Shown here one piece after another: positions 7,037 through 15,142 of a stretch of DNA of 33,067 nucleotides. The translations under genes were made by a program, and so were the position numbers. Origin of the DNA: Hydrogenophilales bacterium 16-61-112 (GTDB lineage Bacteria; Pseudomonadota; Gammaproteobacteria; Burkholderiales; Thiobacillaceae); NCBI GenBank assembly GCA_002257045.1, contig NCHD01000035.1, positions 1 to 33,067 on the forward strand. The letters run 5' to 3'. The notes under the pieces are model-generated. The model made no database searches, was not told the DNA's origin, and saw only the letters and a program-made list of their open reading frames with translations. The stretch's first letter is position 1; every line of letters begins with the position of its first letter.

Positions 7037-8397
7037 TGGACGCACGCCTGCTGATCGTGGACGACGAGGCGATCGCCCTCGGCAATCTCCAGCATGTGAT
7101 GGAGAAAGAGGGCTACCAGGTGACCGCCACCCAGAGTGGTGCGGCGGCGGTGGCACTCCTGGGCAAGCAGCCTTTCGATGTCGTGCTGACCGATTTGCGC
7201 ATGCAAGGCGTCGACGGCATGGACGTGTTGAAGGCGAGCCGTGAACGGCAGCCGGAGGCGGAAGTCATTTTCATCACCGGCTTCGCCACGGCGGAATCGG
7301 CGGTGCAAGCACTCAAGCACGGCGCGTTTTACTACATCGCCAAGCCGTTCCGCCTCGATGAAGTGCGCAAGGTGGTGGCCGAGGCGCTGGCGAAGGTGCA
7401 CCTGCGGCGCGAGAACGCAGACTTGCGGCGCGAGGTCGAGCAGTACCGAGACGGCGACGGCATCGTCACCCAGGATGTCGAGATGCAGCGCCTGCTCGAT
7501 ATGGCGAAGCAGATCGCCCCCACCGACTGCAGCGTGCTGATCACCGGCGAAAGCGGAACCGGCAAGGAACTGTTCGCCAAATACCTGCACAAGCAGAGCC
7601 GTCGCGCCGACGGCCCCTACACCGCGATCAACTGCGGCGCGTTCAGCGAACAGCTGCTGACCAACGAACTGTTCGGCCATGAAAAAGGCGCGTTCACCGG
7701 CGCCGGCAACCTGAAAAAAGGCCTGATCGAGGCAAGCGCAGGCGGCACCCTGTTCCTCGACGAAGTGACGGAAATGGCGCCGGCGATGCAGGTCAAGCTG
7801 CTGCGCGTGCTGCAGGAAAAGGAAGTGCTGCGGGTCGGCGGCACGCGCGCAATCAAGTCCGACGTCCGCGTGCTGGCGGCCACCAACCGCGACGTCGCCG
7901 AGGCGATCAAGCATGGCAGCTTGCGCGAGGATCTGTACTTTAGGCTCAACGTGGTGAACCTGCGCATCCCGCCGCTGGCGCGGCGCACGGGCGATATCCC
8001 GCTGCTGGCGCAGCATTTCCTGCAGAAATATGCGAGCCGCATGAAGAAGCCGGTGACGCGGATTTCCGGCGAGGTGTTGACGCGGCTGATGGAATACCCG
8101 TTTCCTGGCAATGTACGCGAACTGGAAAACTTGATCGAGCGCGGCACCGCCATGGCGCAGGGCGACACCATCGAACTCGTGCACCTGCCAGAAAACTTCC
8201 AGCAGCCGCTGGCGCACGGCGTGGAAAAAATCCAGGGGCGGCTGCCCACGCTGGAGGAGCAGGAGCAGACCTACATCAACCACGTGCTCGATGAAGTGAA
8301 AGGCAACCAGACCGTGGCGGCGCAGATTCTCGGCATCAACCGCGCCTCCTTGTGGCGCAAGCTCAAGGCGTGGCGGGGTGAAACGCCTGATGCTTGA
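7036..8397 (+). CDS. Sigma-54-dependent response regulator, NtrC family
   Basis: This 453-residue regulator has a receiver domain at residues 1-120, with phospho-acceptor Asp53 (LTDLRM) and the conserved Lys103 (AKPF). The AAA+ domain has Walker A GESGTGKE at 171-178, the sigma-54-contacting loop GAFTGA at 218-223 and Walker B GGTLFLDE at 236-243. A Fis-type helix-turn-helix lies at the C-terminus (about 418-450, QTVAAQILGINRASLWRKL). The intact GAFTGA loop shows it should open sigma-54 promoters. It is cotranscribed with the kinase. A good sigma-54 promoter in the adjacent divergent gap is the most obvious target. The pair resembles PrsK/PrsR in architecture, but no PEP-CTERM or exosortase gene is in the window, so I give no gene symbol. 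Confidence 0.93.
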   Translation: MDARLLIVDDEAIALGNLQHVMEKEGYQVTATQSGAAAVALLGKQPFDVVLTDLRMQGVDGMDVLKASRERQPEAEVIFITGFATAESAVQALKHGAFYYIAKPFRLDEVRKVVAEALAKVHLRRENADLRREVEQYRDGDGIVTQDVEMQRLLDMAKQIAPTDCSVLITGESGTGKELFAKYLHKQSRRADGPYTAINCGAFSEQLLTNELFGHEKGAFTGAGNLKKGLIEASAGGTLFLDEVTEMAPAMQVKLLRVLQEKEVLRVGGTRAIKSDVRVLAATNRDVAEAIKHGSLREDLYFRLNVVNLRIPPLARRTGDIPLLAQHFLQKYASRMKKPVTRISGEVLTRLMEYPFPGNVRELENLIERGTAMAQGDTIELVHLPENFQQPLAHGVEKIQGRLPTLEEQEQTYINHVLDEVKGNQTVAAQILGINRASLWRKLKAWRGETPDA

Positions 8398-8412
8398 TGC
8401 GTTCGGCCAGAT

Positions 8413-9135
8413 TCAGCCCTGGTTTTTTGCGAGCAGGTCAACCCGGATCGGCATGTGGAACATCGCCCCGTCCGGCGTCATGTGGCGGTTGAATGCCGAG
8501 CGGATCGCCTCGATTAGCGCGGGCGTCAGCTGGTGGTCGGTGTGCGTTACGTTGAGGACGCGGTCTTGGTACTGGCTGAAATCCGCAAAGTGCATCGGCT
8601 GCAGAAAAAACGTCTGTTTTAGCAGCGACAATTTTCCGCTGGAAACCGCTTTTTTCTCCGCAATAAAAGCCGCTTCGCGCACCGCTTTTTCGTCATGGAA
8701 CAGGCGCAGGATGTCGTTGAAATCGCCGGCATAAACGGGTTCTGAAAGGTAGGCCACGCCGTTCGGCTTGAGTACGCGCCAAATTTCAGCCAGCGCGTCA
8801 TCCATCATCCCGGTCGGCACATGGTGTAGCGACTTGAACATCATCACGATGTCGAAGCTGGCGTCCGCCGCCGGGATGGCCTCGGCGGCGCCGAACGCGA
8901 AGTGGACGTTGGCGGGCACATCCGCTGCCTGATTGCGGGCGAGCTGGAGGGTGTCGACTTCCAGCGCCAGCACCGAGGCCGCCTTTTGGGCAACCTGGCG
9001 GGTCTTGTCAGCCTTGCCGCAGCCGAGCTCGAGCACGCTTGTGCCCGGCAGGGTCAGCAGTTCGTCGAGCAGGTCCATTTCGTCAGCGACGCGGCTGATA
9101 TCGGGTTGGGCGATCTGCATTTCGTTGAGGGTCAT
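8413..9135 (-). CDS. Class I SAM-dependent methyltransferase
   Basis: This 240-residue protein has the Rossmann-fold motif I VLELGCGKAD at residues 34-43, motif II with an acidic residue near 53-55 (ALEVD), and the methyltransferase-11 family stretch FDIVMMFKSLHHVP at about 90-103, followed by IWRVLKPNG. The substrate cannot be told from sequence. The frame stays open upstream to 9288, but the upstream part looks non-coding; the ATG at 9135 (MTLNEMQIAQ) fits family length, although no clear ribosome site precedes it. Its 3' end converges on the response-regulator gene with only 15 bases between. Confidence 0.8.
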   Translation of the reverse strand: MTLNEMQIAQPDISRVADEMDLLDELLTLPGTSVLELGCGKADKTRQVAQKAASVLALEVDTLQLARNQAADVPANVHFAFGAAEAIPAADASFDIVMMFKSLHHVPTGMMDDALAEIWRVLKPNGVAYLSEPVYAGDFNDILRLFHDEKAVREAAFIAEKKAVSSGKLSLLKQTFFLQPMHFADFSQYQDRVLNVTHTDHQLTPALIEAIRSAFNRHMTPDGAMFHMPIRVDLLAKNQG

Positions 9136-9159
9136 ATCAAGGACTCGGTTGCAAGGATG

Positions 9160-9198
9160 AAAAATGGCTCCGGCCGGCCGCGAACCCCGGCCAGTGCC
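9160..9198 (-). terminator. Intrinsic terminator after the frame-broken small gene
   Basis: On the minus strand the arms 9198-9187 (GGCACTGGCCGG) and 9177-9166 pair over 12 positions with one mismatch and one G-U pair, followed by CCATTTTTC. It overlaps the stop codon of the 9198-9603 gene and would end that transcript before the methyltransferase start at 9135. Confidence 0.55.
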
Positions 9199-9603
9199 TA
9201 TTTGGACGGCTTGCGGCAAATCGGTCCATCGACCGGATTCTCGACGCGGTGCGCAATCGCAGAGGCGATCTCGTGGATTTCGTCGCATGAGAAATGCTCG
9301 AACAAACGACGCGCGATGGCCGGCGGAATCCGGATGGCGCGTGTCGAGCCATCCGCAAGCGTCACCCTGATTCCGACCGCGGGGTGGCTGACCAGTTCCG
9401 CGCCCGATTCGGCGAGCAGCATCTGTTCATCCATGATCCGCTCGTATTCAGCGTCGATGCCCGCTATTTTCGCATCGGCGAGGGGGCCGGCAGTTCGACC
9501 ATAAAGCCTGCAATCGCGTCCTGCTGGCAATGTCGCGCGCCGCTGCGAATGCCACAAAGCGGTCGCGCAGCACCGTGTTGAAAAACAGGTATTCCAAGCC
9601 CAT
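9198..9603 (-). pseudogene. Conserved small hypothetical protein, two frameshifts
   Basis: The gene starts well: AAAGGA lies nine bases before the ATG at 9603, giving MGLEYLFFNTVLRDRFVAFA. The frame then breaks twice. Continuity of sense requires a -1 shift after ...RDIAS to reach QDAIAGFMVELPAP, and a second -1 shift within the C-run near 9485-9492 to reach LADAKIAGIDAEYERIMDEQ. From there the last frame runs to the stop at 9198, ending in ENPVDGPICRKPSK. Each break is what one lost base would produce. Restored, the protein would be about 135 residues, soluble, with an AIRIPPAIARRLFEHF segment; I do not know its function. Either the gene is decaying or the assembly has two single-base errors, one at a homopolymer. 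Confidence 0.7.
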
Positions 9604-9722
9604 CGGGGTGTCCTTTCTTGATGCGCCTGGCGCCGTGCCGGGGTGTGCGTGCGGTTCAAGGGGGTATGCAGCTTGAGCGCCGCGCGGCTGTGAAATGCCA
9701 AGGCAGGAACGTCAGCGCCGGA

Positions 9723-10232
9723 TTAATGCGAAGTTTGCAGCAACGCCGCCCAGCGTGTCAGCTTTTCTTCAAACGGCATGGCCGCATGGGCCGGGCTGGT
9801 GGATGGCAGCGTGGCGGTGCGTATGGCCTGTGCGGCGGCCGGCAGGCCGGGCAGCACCTGTCGCCGGTAGAGCTCGGCCGCTTTGCCGCCGTTGAAGCAG
9901 ATCAAGCCGATGTCCGGATGGGATTCGATGAACGCGGCAAACGCATTCGGCACCACGCTCGAATGCACGATCGCGGCGTCGAGGCTGCCCGGCCGCTGTG
10001 CCGACGCGCAGACATCCCATAGCGCAATCCCGTTTTCAATCAGGCGTTGCGTGCGTTCGGCGTAGACCAATTCCGGGCCTGCGCCGAACAGCCGGCCCAT
10101 AATTTTCCAGAAGGCGTTATGGGGATGGGCGTAGTACTGCTGCCGCTGGAGCGATACCTGTCCGGGCAGGCTGCCGAGGATCAGAACCCGCGCGTGTGCG
10201 TCGGCGATGGGCGGGAAGCACTTGTCATGCAT
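9723..10232 (-). CDS. Family 6 uracil/hypoxanthine-DNA glycosylase (DNA-deoxyinosine glycosylase)
   Basis: This 169-residue enzyme of the uracil-DNA glycosylase superfamily removes deaminated bases, in this family mainly hypoxanthine, to start base-excision repair. Motif 1 is GSLPGQVSL at residues 20-28. The segment YYAHPHNAFW at 33-42 carries Asn39, which in family 6 is the catalytic residue. Motif 2 is TSPAHA near the C-terminus. The start lies seven bases after the stop of the RlmA-like gene, so the two form an operon. Length is normal and there are no frame breaks. Confidence 0.87.
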   Translation of the reverse strand: MHDKCFPPIADAHARVLILGSLPGQVSLQRQQYYAHPHNAFWKIMGRLFGAGPELVYAERTQRLIENGIALWDVCASAQRPGSLDAAIVHSSVVPNAFAAFIESHPDIGLICFNGGKAAELYRRQVLPGLPAAAQAIRTATLPSTSPAHAAMPFEEKLTRWAALLQTSH

Positions 10233-10239
10233 AGGCTAA

Positions 10240-11088
10240 CTAATCCCGGTTCCGTTCAAAACACGTCAGCCGAACCTCCACGCTGAGCGACAGGGCCGTC
10301 AACGCAGCGGCTTCCGCGCGGCCCTCTGCCTTGGCGCGGTAGAGGTGCGGCGTCATCGTCAGCAGATCGGCAATCTGCCCGGCGCTGGTCAGCTCGATCG
10401 AGAAGCGGACCGTTTCCGTCGACAGACGGCTGAAGCCTGCTGGCGTGGGCATCTCGTCGGTGCGCTCCGGCTTCAGGCTGGGGTAGATGATTTCGCGCAG
10501 TTCGCGCAGATGGTCGGGCCCGGCATCGACCTGCAGCAGCCGCCCGCCCGGTTTCAGCACCCGCGCAAACTCGGGATACACGGGAAAGCCGAACATGCAC
10601 AGCACCCGATCCAGCGTGCCCGGCAGCACCGGCAGGTTGGCGTTGCTGCCCACCACCCAGTTGGGTCGCTTGTCCTGCTTCGCGGCCGACAACACCGCCC
10701 ATTTGGAAATATCCAGCCCCAGCACGGCGAGGGTTTGTTCTTCCCCCACCGCAGCGGCCAGTTGGCGCAGGTAGTACCCCTCGCCACACCCGGCATCGAG
10801 GCAACTGCTGCTTGCGTGAGGGGGCAAATCGGCCAGCACACTCCGGCTGACCGCAGCAGCAATCGGCTGGTAAAAACCAGCCGTGAGAAAACGCCGTCGC
10901 GCCGCGATCATCTCCTTGCTGTCGCCCGGATCGCGCGAGCGTTTGTTTTGCACCGGTAATAGATGCGTATAGCCCTGGCTGGCGATGTCAAAACTGTGGC
11001 CAGAAGCGCAGCGCCAGGCGGAGTCGTTGCAATGCAAAGGCAGGCCGTCCAGCGGGCAGGCGAGCGCCTGGAATGGGGTAATGCTCAT
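10240..11088 (-). CDS. RlmA-like 23S rRNA (guanine-N1) methyltransferase
   Basis: I take this as a 282-residue protein from the ATG at 11088 (MSITPFQALACPLDG); the frame extends to 11187, but that part is unlike the family. The N-terminal zinc-ribbon-like region has Cys11, Cys27 and His31, while the second position of the usual CxxC is Asp14. This is followed by the diagnostic stretch HLLPVQNKRSRDPGDSKEM (about residues 42-60) and SAM motif I LDAGCGEGY at 97-105. RlmA (RrmA) methylates G745 of 23S rRNA in E. coli; related proteins modify neighbouring bases, so the exact base is uncertain. It is likely cotranscribed with the DNA glycosylase downstream. Confidence 0.85.
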   Translation of the reverse strand: MSITPFQALACPLDGLPLHCNDSAWRCASGHSFDIASQGYTHLLPVQNKRSRDPGDSKEMIAARRRFLTAGFYQPIAAAVSRSVLADLPPHASSSCLDAGCGEGYYLRQLAAAVGEEQTLAVLGLDISKWAVLSAAKQDKRPNWVVGSNANLPVLPGTLDRVLCMFGFPVYPEFARVLKPGGRLLQVDAGPDHLRELREIIYPSLKPERTDEMPTPAGFSRLSTETVRFSIELTSAGQIADLLTMTPHLYRAKAEGRAEAAALTALSLSVEVRLTCFERNRD

Positions 11089-11486
11089 TGACTGGTTCAC
11101 CGCACGACCGGATATTGAAAATGCCATATGGTAAGCCGTTGCCAGCCACATATCAGGCACAGAACCCGCGGTCGTCACATTCAGCATGAGCGAAGCCGTG
11201 CCGCCGGCCCCCAGTTTGCGGTATGTCTAACAGTAGTTCCGTTTCGTGCCGGCGACTAGCCGAGATCGGTGCTAAGTCCCGAGCAAGACAAGCGTGCGAC
11301 ACGTCTTGCGAATTCGTTTGGCCCCCGGTTTCATCTGCTAAATTGCAGCTATGCCCACTCAGTGCTTCCGGGATTGGGCGGCTTGCATCGGTCCTATCTG
11401 CCACAAAGGAAGTCGAATATGTTGGAAAATGCAGCCGGGCGGGGCTTCCGGATCCCGCGCAGCCGAGGGGAACGCGAGGGGCGAAT
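11089..11486. other. Intergenic region with a possible 25-codon leader ORF
   Basis: This stretch of about 400 bases holds no convincing full gene. Both strands have open frames here, but their translations are low in sense. One point stands out: AAAGGAAG at 11405-11412 is a strong ribosome site six bases before an ATG at 11419, opening a 25-codon frame (MLENAAGRGFRIPRSRGERE...). Its stop at 11494-11496 overlaps the start of the next gene at 11487. This is the layout of a translationally coupled leader, but it may be chance. Promoters for the two divergent flanking genes must also lie here; I could not fix them. Confidence 0.35.
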
Positions 11487-11798
11487 ATGCAGCTGATACA
11501 AATCTTCATCCCCATCTTTGACAACGAGGGGCAACGGTTCAGCCAGAGCAACTTCGATGGTATCAGGAGGCAGTTGGTGGAGCGCTTCGGAGGCATGACA
11601 GCTTTTGTCCAGTCGCCGGCGCTAGGCTTATGGAAGGATACGCAGCGGGGTGAGACAGCCCGCGATGACGTGATCTTGATCGAAGTGATGGTCGATGCGG
11701 TAGACCGGGAGTGGTGGTCAGCGTACCGCACCGAGCTCGAGCAAATCTTCCGCCAGGATGAAATCCTCGTGCGAGTTATTGCCTGCGAGCGGGTTTGA
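11487..11798 (+). CDS. Conserved small hypothetical protein
   Basis: This 103-residue soluble protein starts at the ATG at 11487 (MQLIQIFIPIFDNEG), with GAGGGG five bases upstream. The even spacing of hydrophobic strands and helices (FIPIFDN, LVERFGGMTAFV, DVILIEVMVDA, WWSAYRTELEQIFRQDEILVRVIA) suggests a small alpha-beta fold such as a ferredoxin-like or dimeric barrel fold. I recall similar short proteins in other proteobacteria annotated only as hypothetical. It has no signal peptide or known motif. It sits alone on the plus strand between two minus-strand groups. Confidence 0.65.
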   Translation: MQLIQIFIPIFDNEGQRFSQSNFDGIRRQLVERFGGMTAFVQSPALGLWKDTQRGETARDDVILIEVMVDAVDREWWSAYRTELEQIFRQDEILVRVIACERV

Positions 11799-11945
11799 GC
11801 GAGGTGCATGCAACGTGCAACAAACCGAGGCGGTAAGCTGTCGGCGAGCTCAAGTAGCACCGCAAGCGTGGCGCAAAAACAGCGGTCTTCCCTCTATTGT
11901 CAGAAGGCAAAAAGAAGACGCATGAATGCATGACAGATAGCGGAT

Positions 11946-12326
11946 TTACGCCGGGGTTTGCAATGCTGCCTGCATCGCCTGCTCTGTCACTGGGTAGGTC
12001 AACACGGCATGGATGGGAAACAGTTCCAGCAGCTTGCCGATATGGGGTTCCTCGCGGGCCTGCATGAACACGATCACCTTCGCCTGCGGCGCAAAGCGTT
12101 GCAGGGTCCGGATCGTGACGTCCAGGTTAGAGACGTTTGCGCCGGCGTAGTTGTTGCCCCAGCCGTAGACAAACTCCCCGACGAAGAAATCGGGCGGCTG
12201 CTTCTGCAACGCCCGATGGAGATTGCGGGCCGTGTCGAAGCGCTCCGCCACGATGTCCAGCTTCTGGTACAGCGCACTGAAGTCGGGAGGGAAGGGGGAT
12301 TCGATCAGGGAGAAAAGTGTTTGCAT
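11946..12326 (-). CDS. Hypothetical protein, possible pseudo-receiver fold
   Basis: This 126-residue soluble protein has no motif I can name. The last third (KVIVFMQAREEPHIGKLLEL, then HAVLTYPVTEQAMQAAL) reads like beta4-alpha4-beta5-alpha5 of a CheY-like receiver. The centre has an acidic-aromatic stretch, DFFVGEFVYGWGNN, but no receiver phospho-acceptor is clear. The start at 12326 lacks a strong ribosome site. It has the same base composition as the core genome and marks the left limit of the low-GC island that begins about 12400. Confidence 0.6.
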   Translation of the reverse strand: MQTLFSLIESPFPPDFSALYQKLDIVAERFDTARNLHRALQKQPPDFFVGEFVYGWGNNYAGANVSNLDVTIRTLQRFAPQAKVIVFMQAREEPHIGKLLELFPIHAVLTYPVTEQAMQAALQTPA

Positions 12327-12424
12327 GCTATGGCCGTTTACAAGGCGCTCATGGCATTGAGCGCCAATTGAAAGTGTCCGAAAAATCCAGGGCCGTTCAA
12401 ATCCGGGCTAGCTCAGTCTGTCCC

Positions 12425-12985
12425 CTATTGTCTTCTCTCATTTCTCGGCTCCTGTAGTTGGGCTAACTGAAGTATTCGAGAGGTAAGCTGAACACGCTGA
12501 TCGCGTAGCTGAGTGAGGCGTTTTGTCTCGAGCACGCCTCCGTATGCCTCATCTTCTTTGATCGACTCGTTTACGATGACAAGCGAGTGTGTCAGTGCAA
12601 GTAGCTCAGCAGTTGTGCGCGCTGCATCCGACTGCACACTTAGGGTGCGCGCGATTGATTGTATGATCTCCGATCCGCGAAGGGCGTCTTCGCCGGCCCT
12701 GACAGAGTCTCGCTGGGCCTGCGCGAATGCTGCGACTGCCGTCTCGGACTGTGATGCTTGCACTTGGAGCGCAAGCAATAAGGTGATGAAGGAGAAGAAT
12801 CCGAGTATCGGATTTATTACACCACCCACGTAATCGCCAAACTGTCCCCATGTCGCATTGTCGAGACTTAGCTCTGTGTGAAAACGATAAAAATAGAGTG
12901 CTAGGATAACCCCGACGAGGCTACCGAGTAGTACTAGACCCACTAGAGCGTATTGGCGAGCAGTAGCTAAAGACCTTACGAACAT
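12425..12985 (-). CDS. Two-helix membrane protein with coiled coil, third gene of the NACHT operon
   Basis: This 186-residue protein starts at the ATG at 12985, fixed by AAGGAG five bases upstream; the frame continues upstream but without a better site. Membrane helices lie at about residues 11-33 and 53-74. The link between them, WGQFGDYVGGVINPILGFFS (46-65), matches a motif I know from putative phage abortive-infection membrane proteins (putAbiC-like) and other small defence-associated membrane proteins. Residues 76-180 are a long helical, Gln- and Glu-rich region likely to form a coiled coil. It lies 57 bases after the NACHT gene and shares its low GC (26 of 60 bases in the line at 12841). 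It may be a membrane effector or anchor of the system (inference). Confidence 0.72.
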   Translation of the reverse strand: MFVRSLATARQYALVGLVLLGSLVGVILALYFYRFHTELSLDNATWGQFGDYVGGVINPILGFFSFITLLLALQVQASQSETAVAAFAQAQRDSVRAGEDALRGSEIIQSIARTLSVQSDAARTTAELLALTHSLVIVNESIKEDEAYGGVLETKRLTQLRDQRVQLTSRILQLAQLQEPRNERRQ

Positions 12986-13042
12986 GTTCACTCCTTCTGG
13001 CGAGTTCAGGTTGTTTTGACAGCGCAAGACTTTGGAAGGCGT

Positions 13043-15142
13043 TTAATGACGGCGAGTATTCAGCGTAAACAGCGGGCGTGTCTTACGTACTCTTTTTGAA
13101 ATATCTTGTTGCATCAGCAGTGGCTTCTCATACGCCTGTTTTAGTAGTGGGTCAGCGTTGACGTGGGTCAGAAATTTCTGCCAGCATGAAATCTCGTCAA
13201 GTACCGCATCAAACGAAAGTCCGAAACTTGCCTTGGTATACAAGCGCGCGGCAAGGTCATCGGGTAGGTCGTCAACGAAACGCTGGATCGAAAGTTCTAG
13301 CGGTTGGCGAAGAAAAGCATTCGAAAACCAATTCTCACTAGAAGTCTGTAGCCGAGAATTGAACTTATCCCGCCCAGCCTGTTTTACGTTGAGCGATGCC
13401 TGTGAGCCGACCATTTTCATGATTATCTCCCTGGTAAGCCTGGGCATTTCCCGTGGGATATTCCCTTCCGCTTCCTCCAAAAATAGCTCCCTCAGCTTGG
13501 GGATGAGCAGCAGTTCAACGTAGCTAAGGTGGTCAATCTCGCTCAGGAAGAAGATGCTCTGATACCAGTTCTCTGGAATCTGACTTGTTGCAAGCTGACG
13601 ATAAAACTCATCCTTGGCGACCGTGTCGCGTTCTTCAGCTACCTTTTGCGCGGCGAAGTATTCTGGAATGCTCTTGTGCAGAAAGTGATACCGATCGCCA
13701 TCCTGAATTAGGAGACAAGTCACTCTCGCAAGGTCGGTGGCGTAGTCCTGTTCACTAACTGGCTCGAGATTAAGCGAAGCTAGTGAGGTACGAAGGTAGG
13801 AATGCAGTTCGCGATCATCCAAACTTAGCTTGTAGTCGTTTAGTGCAAGAAAGCACAGGGTTTCAAAAACTCTTTCGAAATCCACGTCGCCAAGGCTGAC
13901 GTTCCTTTCTCGCACAAACCCAGGCTTCATCTTGTCGTGCCGCTTGAGAAGTGTTGCAAACAGGGATTTATAGAAAGCGGAGAGTTGATCGGGAATCTCT
14001 CCGGCGGATTTGTAGGTGATGATCAGAAGAGTCACAAGAAGCGGCGTAGTTAATACGCCTGCGATGTGCTCTTTGTTATGCAATGCATTTGTCAGGCGCA
14101 TCTTGGTGTCAACGTCTTCGACCAGATGTTCGATTAGGGCTCCCTGCTCATGGCTTGTGAGTGGCTTGATTTTGGCCACACCGAACATCGGAGAGTTTTG
14201 AATATCTGAGTTTGGCCTCGCAGTTACAAGAATTGGGTACGCTTGGTACCTGCCCATAAAGTCATGTATTTCTTTGATGGTGGCGCTTCTATGGGTGGTG
14301 TCGATCTCGTCGAATCCGTCAAGCATGAAGATTATCAATCGGCGGCGCAGTAGATACTCTAAGGCAAGAGGTTCGATTGGGCCGATGCTAGCCTCTATCG
14401 CTTGTTGAACGAGTTTGGTAAGTGTGGCAGTTTTGTCGATGTGCCTAAGTTGAAGGAACACAGGCACATGCTGGCCAGACGCTGCAGCACGTAGCGCAAG
14501 ATAGCGGAGAAGAATCGATTTTCCTTGGCCTGCGATTCCTTCAACAACTACGGGCCCATTCTGAACTAGCGGCGGTGCAGAATCGAAGCGTTCAGTTTTG
14601 GAGTCGGTCTGGATGCGTTGGGTGTAGTAGAACTCCTCGACATCTACGGGAATATCAACTTGCCAAATCGTTTTCACTTGCGAAACACTTGCGAGGTAAG
14701 CGAGCCGTCGGTTTCTCATTTCAGGGGTACAGAGCAGAGCTAGGGCGGTCTTCAGCGCACCTTTTGCTAGTGAATGGTGCGCTGATAAAAGGTCGGATAT
14801 CTTTTCTTGCTTCACGTTCTTTCGCCGCTTGCGATCAGCAGGAACCAGTTCGATTTTGAGCGTACACCCGACAGCCTCGGCATAGCGCTTGAGTGACGCC
14901 ACCGAGGGCGCATGCTTGCCGGCGGATTCCAGGCGCGATATTGCGCTTTTGGTGGTGCCCATAAGCGTGGCGACTGCCTCTTGAGTGAGGCCGGCGCGGG
15001 TGCGGGCAGCAAGCATTTCGTGGGCGAGGGCGTATTCGACCTCTAGCGCTTCGTAGGCTTGGTTGAAGCCGCGGCGTTTGGAGGCCTTTTCAAGGAACGC
15101 CTTGTGGTCGTGGCGCACGGGTTGGAATTTCAGATCAGCCAT
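13043..15142 (-). CDS. HigA-like Xre antitoxin fused to a NACHT (NLR-type STAND) NTPase
   Basis: This is a 699-residue protein. Residues 1-103 are a complete HigA-type antitoxin: a helical region (GFNQAYEALEVEYALAHEML) then an Xre helix-turn-helix at 51-76 (GLTQEAVATLMGTTKSAISR) and the closing strand CTLKIELVP. A basic linker (RKRRKNVKQEK) leads to a helical region of about 75 residues. The NACHT NTPase follows, with Walker A GIAGQGKS at 202-209, Walker B IFMLDGFDEID at 271-281, sensor LVTARP at 305-310, and helical/winged parts with VLTTPLLVTLL (363-373). FLHKSIPEYFAAQ at 487-499 is typical of NACHT proteins. The last 200 residues are unknown and have no visible repeats. The start overlaps the toxin stop by eight bases, as in toxin-antitoxin pairs. 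Bacterial NACHT proteins are known anti-phage sensors; fusion to an antitoxin with its toxin alongside is, to my knowledge, not a described system. Confidence 0.88.
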   Translation of the reverse strand: MADLKFQPVRHDHKAFLEKASKRRGFNQAYEALEVEYALAHEMLAARTRAGLTQEAVATLMGTTKSAISRLESAGKHAPSVASLKRYAEAVGCTLKIELVPADRKRRKNVKQEKISDLLSAHHSLAKGALKTALALLCTPEMRNRRLAYLASVSQVKTIWQVDIPVDVEEFYYTQRIQTDSKTERFDSAPPLVQNGPVVVEGIAGQGKSILLRYLALRAAASGQHVPVFLQLRHIDKTATLTKLVQQAIEASIGPIEPLALEYLLRRRLIIFMLDGFDEIDTTHRSATIKEIHDFMGRYQAYPILVTARPNSDIQNSPMFGVAKIKPLTSHEQGALIEHLVEDVDTKMRLTNALHNKEHIAGVLTTPLLVTLLIITYKSAGEIPDQLSAFYKSLFATLLKRHDKMKPGFVRERNVSLGDVDFERVFETLCFLALNDYKLSLDDRELHSYLRTSLASLNLEPVSEQDYATDLARVTCLLIQDGDRYHFLHKSIPEYFAAQKVAEERDTVAKDEFYRQLATSQIPENWYQSIFFLSEIDHLSYVELLLIPKLRELFLEEAEGNIPREMPRLTREIIMKMVGSQASLNVKQAGRDKFNSRLQTSSENWFSNAFLRQPLELSIQRFVDDLPDDLAARLYTKASFGLSFDAVLDEISCWQKFLTHVNADPLLKQAYEKPLLMQQDISKRVRKTRPLFTLNTRRH

